From: CAZFBA01 sp964517135 | GTDB lineage: Bacteria > Cyanobacteriota > Vampirovibrionia > JBFMGH01 | Length of the DNA stretch: 64,000 bases | Assembly: GCA_964517135.1 (NCBI GenBank) | Contig: CAZFBA010000020.1 | Coordinates: 1-64,000 of the forward strand | Reading direction: 5' to 3' | Shown here: piece by piece, positions 60,614-64,000 of the stretch | How the letters are laid out: each line of letters opens with the position of its first letter | Numbering within the stretch: the stretch's first letter is position 1 | Translations under genes and position numbers: made by a program | Notes under the pieces: model-generated | The model's database searches: none | The model's input: the letters and a program-made list of their open reading frames with translations, nothing else | What the model was told of the DNA's origin: nothing

Positions 60614-62176
60614 TTATACAATTAATGTCTGTGCTGAACCACTTCTTCTGGGGTCAGTAGCAGATTCTGGCAGTTTACCTTTTTTGAATCTTACGCTCTG
60701 AGAGCCACCAAAATACATGTTAAGGTCGTCAAACTGGCATATTTCTACATTATCATCTATCAATGATGGATCAAACTCTATTCCTGGTTCAAGAGCAAAT
60801 TTACTATCTTCAAAATGAAATCTTGGTGATGAAAGTGCTGTCAGGAGGTCTGTTTTAAAGTCTGTCAGGTTCATTATAATCTGCATTAGGCAGGTAGAAA
60901 TTCTTGAGGCGCCTGGTGTGCCAAGGGCAACAAGGTCTGAGGTTTGGTCATCATACATAATAGTAGGGGCCATGCCACTGATCAATCTTTCACCCGGGGT
61001 TGCCTGGAGGAACCCTTTTGGGTTTAGTTCCATTTCGCCAAGTACGTTATCCATTATGATGCCAGTATCAGGTATGGCTACGCCTGATCCATAGCCCATG
61101 CTCATAGTTATGCCAACTGCACAGCCGGTATCATCGATTGTAGACAGGTGTGTTGTATTTGGGCAGGGTACAATTTTTTTGTAGCATTGTTCAGCATATT
61201 CAGGTGACAGAAGCTCTTTTGAGACTTCTTCATTGGTTTTTGGATCAAGATATTTGGTGAATTTATCAAATAAGGCAATCCTTTGAGCCTTGCCGATAGC
61301 TGAGACCATTTGCGGTGTAAGCGCATTGCCCAGTTCAAGGTGAGAAATGATATTTAGCATTTCGACCAGTGTAGCCCCACCCACTGAAGGAGGGGGGTTA
61401 GTCCAGACTTTTTTGCCTCTGTATTCTGTATAAAGGGGTTTTCTGATAATTGCCTGATAAGATGCCAGGTCGTCATAGGTAATCAGGCCTCCACCTTTTT
61501 GCATTTCCTGTACAATAGCATCTGCAATATCGCCTTTATAGACAACATCAGAGCCATAATCTCCTATAACTTCAAGGGTATCAGCAAGGTCTTTCTGTTT
61601 AAGCAGATAGCCTGCTTCAGGTATAGCACCAGCAGGTGTAGAGAGCAATTTTTTTGCATATCGGGTGTACCAGTGAACTTTCTTTGCTGAAATGCCCAGC
61701 CAGAAAGAAATAGTACGGCTGACTTTAATGCCTTTACGGGCATGTTCGATTGCCGGTCTGATGACTTCTTTAAGTGGCATAGTACCGTGTCTTTCCAGAA
61801 GGAGTTCAAGCCCCTTAACAGTGCCCGGGACGCCGGCACAGGCATGGCCTATCATGACATCTATACCTACTCCATAGGGCAGACTGACTTTTTGGGGGTT
61901 AGCATACTTTCTAAAATAATCAGGATTGAGGCCTTTGCCAGGCATACAGTCAAAAAAGTCTATTGTTTCTACAATGCCTTCAGGGGTTCTGACTGTTGCA
62001 AAGCCTCCACCTGCTATACTGCACATTAATATATTTGAAACAATTAGTGCAAAAGCAACACCCACTGCAGAATCAACTGCGTTGCCTCCTTCTGCTGCAA
62101 TTTCTACACCTACTGAAGTTGCTTCTCTTGTGCATGAAGCTATTGCATATTGTTTTGGTTTCCTTTTTAGTGTCAT
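60614..62176 (-). CDS. Gamma-glutamyltransferase-like protein without signal peptide
   Basis: The 520-residue protein is a member of the Ntn-hydrolase gamma-glutamyltransferase family. The large-subunit region includes EGGNAVDSAVGVAFAL and GGGFATVRT. The self-cleavage site is TTHLSTIDDTGCAVG with the nucleophile Thr341. GLITYDDLASY and PPPSVGGATL are conserved, and MAPTIMYD and LGTPGASRI occur in the small subunit. The mature enzyme would act on glutathione or gamma-glutamyl peptides. Usual GGTs are exported; this one begins directly with MTLKRKPKQYAIAS and has no signal peptide, so it is probably cytoplasmic or a capsule-type relative. It leads the operon with fruK-like and lgt. Confidence 0.88.
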   Translation of the reverse strand: MTLKRKPKQYAIASCTREATSVGVEIAAEGGNAVDSAVGVAFALIVSNILMCSIAGGGFATVRTPEGIVETIDFFDCMPGKGLNPDYFRKYANPQKVSLPYGVGIDVMIGHACAGVPGTVKGLELLLERHGTMPLKEVIRPAIEHARKGIKVSRTISFWLGISAKKVHWYTRYAKKLLSTPAGAIPEAGYLLKQKDLADTLEVIGDYGSDVVYKGDIADAIVQEMQKGGGLITYDDLASYQAIIRKPLYTEYRGKKVWTNPPPSVGGATLVEMLNIISHLELGNALTPQMVSAIGKAQRIALFDKFTKYLDPKTNEEVSKELLSPEYAEQCYKKIVPCPNTTHLSTIDDTGCAVGITMSMGYGSGVAIPDTGIIMDNVLGEMELNPKGFLQATPGERLISGMAPTIMYDDQTSDLVALGTPGASRISTCLMQIIMNLTDFKTDLLTALSSPRFHFEDSKFALEPGIEFDPSLIDDNVEICQFDDLNMYFGGSQSVRFKKGKLPESATDPRRSGSAQTLIV

Positions 62177-62567
62177 AGTATGTATTTTCTTCCTGCTCTA
62201 AGTAAAAATCTTCATCACAATTATATCTTTAAAAAATTATAATATAAAAAGGATCAGTGTATAACTTGAAAAATTTTCGATGTTTAAAACAATTGTCTTG
62301 TCTGTGTTAAAGCAGTATGAAGCTATTTTGCGGTATGGCGTAGCTGGTATAAGTTGCTGCAAGAGCCGTGATCAATACAATTTTTGTTTAACACATATTT
62401 TCATTATTATATTTTTCCTGGAAAGAAATAATAGATTCAAGCAACTTGAGGGGCAGGTAAATTTAAAGCATATATAGTTTCCTGTAATGGATTGGTATAC
62501 TCAGGTTTCAGAGGGTAGAAAACCTCTCAAAAGGCAATCTTTGAAAAGTAAATGTTTTCAAGCCCTG
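62177..62567. other. Intergenic region with R1-terminus remnants
   Basis: GGATCAGTGTATAACTTG (62251-62268), followed by a diverged TTTTCGATG, resembles the left end of R1. Near 62352 GTTGCTGCAAGAGCCGTGAT is a copy of a sequence at 27427. No credible gene was found; a 65-codon plus-strand frame at 62280 overlaps these remnants and has no ribosome-binding site. Confidence 0.45.
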
Positions 62568-62960
62568 TTATTGTTGCAAAAAAAAGCTTTCATCTCCAGA
62601 ATCTTCAGTTTTTAGAGGCTGTTTAACGTAACCTGAAATACCTTTCATAATGATTTTTGAACGGTCAATGCTTATATATGGGAGGTGATAGAGGTCTTCA
62701 AGAGTTTGTATGGGTCTTCTGCGCATAATTTTAAGGGCTAGGTCTTCATTAATTTCTGGCAATGCAAGCAATTGATCGAGGTTTGCAGTATTAAGGTCAA
62801 GTTTTTCGAGTTTAATAGTCTTTCCGGGTGGCCAGTATCTATCCGGTGAAATATATCGTCTTATAATAATGGAGTTTTGGCCTGTCTGCTGTGCCCATAC
62901 AGGTATAATCAGCAGAAAGAACATAACCATTACTGCAAATAATTTCAACATAGTTTTCAT
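62568..62960 (-). CDS. Exported helix-hairpin-helix protein (ComEA-like)
   Basis: The 130-residue product starts with a typical signal peptide (MKTMLKLFAVMVMFFLLIIP, cleavage after WAQ). The C-terminal half is a tandem helix-hairpin-helix DNA-binding domain: LDLNTANLDQLLALPEINED and DLYHLPYISIDRSKIIM. The layout is like ComEA, the DNA receptor of competence, although the second hairpin is unusual. The ATG at 62960 is preferred over GTG at 62996 because it gives a clean signal peptide; the GTG lies too close to AAAGG to be a good start. With the DprA-like protein at 11596 it may point to DNA uptake, but the intervening genes give no support. Confidence 0.72.
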   Translation of the reverse strand: MKTMLKLFAVMVMFFLLIIPVWAQQTGQNSIIIRRYISPDRYWPPGKTIKLEKLDLNTANLDQLLALPEINEDLALKIMRRRPIQTLEDLYHLPYISIDRSKIIMKGISGYVKQPLKTEDSGDESFFLQQ

Positions 62961-63086
62961 AGATATTATTTTAAACAGAATTTTTTTAGATTCCACCCTT
63001 TAAGAGGTGTATTCATAAACTGGTTTAAAATTATCATAGTGTTTCACACATTCTGAAGCGGTATAAGATCAATGACCTGGCTGTCA

Positions 63087-63136
63087 AACAAAAAAAATGG
63101 ATACAGGGTTGCCGGTGGTCACTGTATCCATTTTCT
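63087..63136 (-). terminator. Strong intrinsic terminator after the 59-residue small gene
   Basis: On the minus strand AAATGGATACAG pairs with CTGTATCCATTT (12 bp) around a loop of about 15 bases and is followed by a run of Ts. It begins directly after the stop codon of the small gene at 63139. It supports transcription of that gene as a separate unit. Confidence 0.8.
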
Positions 63137-63138
63137 GG

Positions 63139-63318
63139 CTAGGCTATTATGCCCTGGTGGTTATTAACCTTGATTCCGTTGATAATTATTTTCGGAAACC
63201 TTAAGATATTGGGCTTTGAGCCTATATTATTTGAGGAGAGTTTGTTTTTGGTGCTTGATTGGTGTTTATTTTTCTTTTCGTTGTTAAACTGGAGTTGTTT
63301 GACGTTTTGAGAATCCAT
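63139..63318 (-). CDS. Small hydrophilic protein of 59 residues
   Basis: A 59-codon frame on the minus strand starts with ATG at 63318, with AAAGGA seven bases upstream, and ends with TAG directly before a strong terminator. The protein is rich in Asn, Lys, Gln and Ser through residue 38, then ends in a hydrophobic segment (LRFPKIIINGIKV). It has no signal peptide, Cys or known motif. The ribosome-binding site, the terminator and the unusual leader at 63339-63416 make it a likely real gene. Function is unknown; it may be a regulatory or structural peptide. Independent proof of translation is lacking. Confidence 0.6.
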   Translation of the reverse strand: MDSQNVKQLQFNNEKKNKHQSSTKNKLSSNNIGSKPNILRFPKIIINGIKVNNHQGIIA

Positions 63319-63625
63319 TTTAATTTCCTTTGTTTTTCTTAAAACATGTCAGGCCTCCTTTCTTTTTTTGAGGAGTGTAGTTTTGTCATTTAAATCTACC
63401 ACATAACTTTTCCTTTCTGATTAAATCTACTTTCGATGTTTCTATTATGCACTTCCGGAGAAATAAAATCGACACCAGAAAGTCTGAAATCGATTGACTG
63501 CAAGTATGAATCATTATCAGAAAAAAGTATGAAAATAATTAATTTGTGAAAATAATCAAAACAATGCCATAATAATAGACTAACGCATAACTCTTAATAG
63601 CATTATAGTATGGAGGATGTGAGGT
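63319..63625 (-). promoter_or_regulatory. Leader with two minimal Shine-Dalgarno/start/stop units
   Basis: On the minus strand AAAGGAGG (63354-63361) is followed after six bases by ATG TTT TAA (63339-63347). Further upstream AAAGGA (63411-63416) is followed after six bases by ATG TGG TAG (63396-63404). The first is also the end of a 16-codon frame starting at 63387. An R1-terminus remnant (AGACTAACGCATAACT) lies at 63579-63597. No certain promoter was found. Confidence 0.45.
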
Positions 63626-64000
63626 TTGAAATTAAAATATATTAAGTATTTTATGCTAGTGGCCTGGTTTACATTTCTGGTGCTGGCCTCTTTTGAGGAG
63701 ATTGCCTGTGCTCAGAATGCTCTTAAAGACCGCCTGACAGGTGTTATAAATTCTGACAGCCTATCGAAAACCGCTGTAGTTGCTGTGTCAGTTAGAGATG
63801 CATCTACAGGTACCCTTATCTTTAGCAGGCAGGGGCAATACTTTTTACATACTGCGTCGACCTTAAAAGCATTAACAATGCCTGTAGTTCTTCAAACTCT
63901 TGGTAAAAGCTATAATGTGGAAACAACCCTCTTAAAAACCCCGGAAGATAAATATTTTCTGAAACTATCAGGTGATCCTCTTTTGAAAACTGATGACCTG
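63626..64000 (+). CDS. dacB: D-alanyl-D-alanine carboxypeptidase/endopeptidase (PBP4/S13), partial
   Basis: The frame starts with TTG at 63626 behind GGAGG (63612-63616) and runs off the right edge. The product starts with a basic signal peptide ending in CAQN. Then come VSVRDASTGTLIFSRQGQYF and the active-site motif HTASTLKALTM, with STLK as the SxxK of the S13 family. FLKLSGDPLLKTDDL is the strand typical of DacB. The enzyme trims peptidoglycan peptides. The last 60-70 percent of the gene is missing. The TTG is supported by the Shine-Dalgarno and by an in-frame signal peptide starting at this codon. Confidence 0.85.
   Translation, partial: MKLKYIKYFMLVAWFTFLVLASFEEIACAQNALKDRLTGVINSDSLSKTAVVAVSVRDASTGTLIFSRQGQYFLHTASTLKALTMPVVLQTLGKSYNVETTLLKTPEDKYFLKLSGDPLLKTDDL

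Noticed and set aside
62280..62477. A 65-codon plus-strand frame
   Set aside because: It lies in repeat remnants, lacks a ribosome site, and matches no family.

Overview
The window is AT-rich bacterial DNA, evidently a scaffold from a draft or metagenome assembly, because it contains a 100-base run of N at 21105-21204. The gene set points to a non-photosynthetic relative of Cyanobacteria (Vampirovibrionia/Melainabacteria type). It carries several proteins best known from Cyanobacteria: an LdpA-like double 4Fe-4S protein, a CcmM-like gamma-carbonic anhydrase, an R3H-domain AAA ATPase of the Ycf45 type, a BtpA-family protein and a deoxyhypusine-synthase-like protein. No photosystem, carboxysome shell, RuBisCO or kai gene is present. 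The energy genes seen (2-oxoacid:ferredoxin oxidoreductase, sugar and OFA-type transporters, a PfkB-family phosphosugar kinase) suggest a fermentative heterotroph. The taxonomic assignment is inference from protein family content.

Layout. 1-7056: partial MaoC hydratase, gamma-carbonic anhydrase, small membrane proteins, LdpA-like protein, R3H ATPase and thymidylate kinase. 7048-10871 (minus): aromatic amino acid genes (tyrA, DAHP synthase), an SdiA-regulated-like protein with a membrane partner, and the RNase P RNA gene. 11129-19507: a DprA-like protein, a membrane protein, an FAD protein beside selA (selenocysteine synthesis), and gpsA-plsY-der. 19508-24177: two tandem pilin-like proteins with Flp/Tad-type N-termini (the second interrupted by the assembly gap), a TPR protein, and repeats. 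24436-27341: a promoter, a winged-helix regulator and an OFA-family transporter, a repeat island, and a class I glutamine amidotransferase. 28044-33915: a Cys-rich small protein, then a tightly overlapping minus-strand operon of FliA/WhiG-type sigma factor, two unknown proteins, a PAS histidine kinase and a receiver protein fused to an RsbW-like ATPase. 34255-39482: DUF1848 protein, repeats, tRNA-Pro(CGG) and a UvrD/RecB-like helicase-nuclease. 39674-49155: degenerate GGDEF protein, BtpA-like protein, a 1024-residue adenosine-deaminase-like protein with internal duplications, HtrA protease and pentapeptide-repeat protein. 49152-64000: radical SAM protein, 2-oxoacid:ferredoxin oxidoreductase, WG-repeat protein, sugar transporter, DHS-like protein, lgt, PfkB kinase, gamma-glutamyltransferase, HhH protein, a 59-codon small gene with an unusual leader, and the start of a PBP4-type D-Ala-D-Ala carboxypeptidase.

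The intergenic islands hold at least five short dispersed repeat families (called R1-R5 here). R1 is a MITE-like element with terminal inverted repeats and apparent 5-bp target duplications, one copy of which sits inside an R4 repeat. R2 contains a hairpin whose two copies differ by compensatory base-pair changes. The leads I consider most novel are the sigma/kinase/RsbW-like operon, the duplicated adenosine-deaminase-like giant, the MITE family, and the small-gene transcription unit at 63087-63416.
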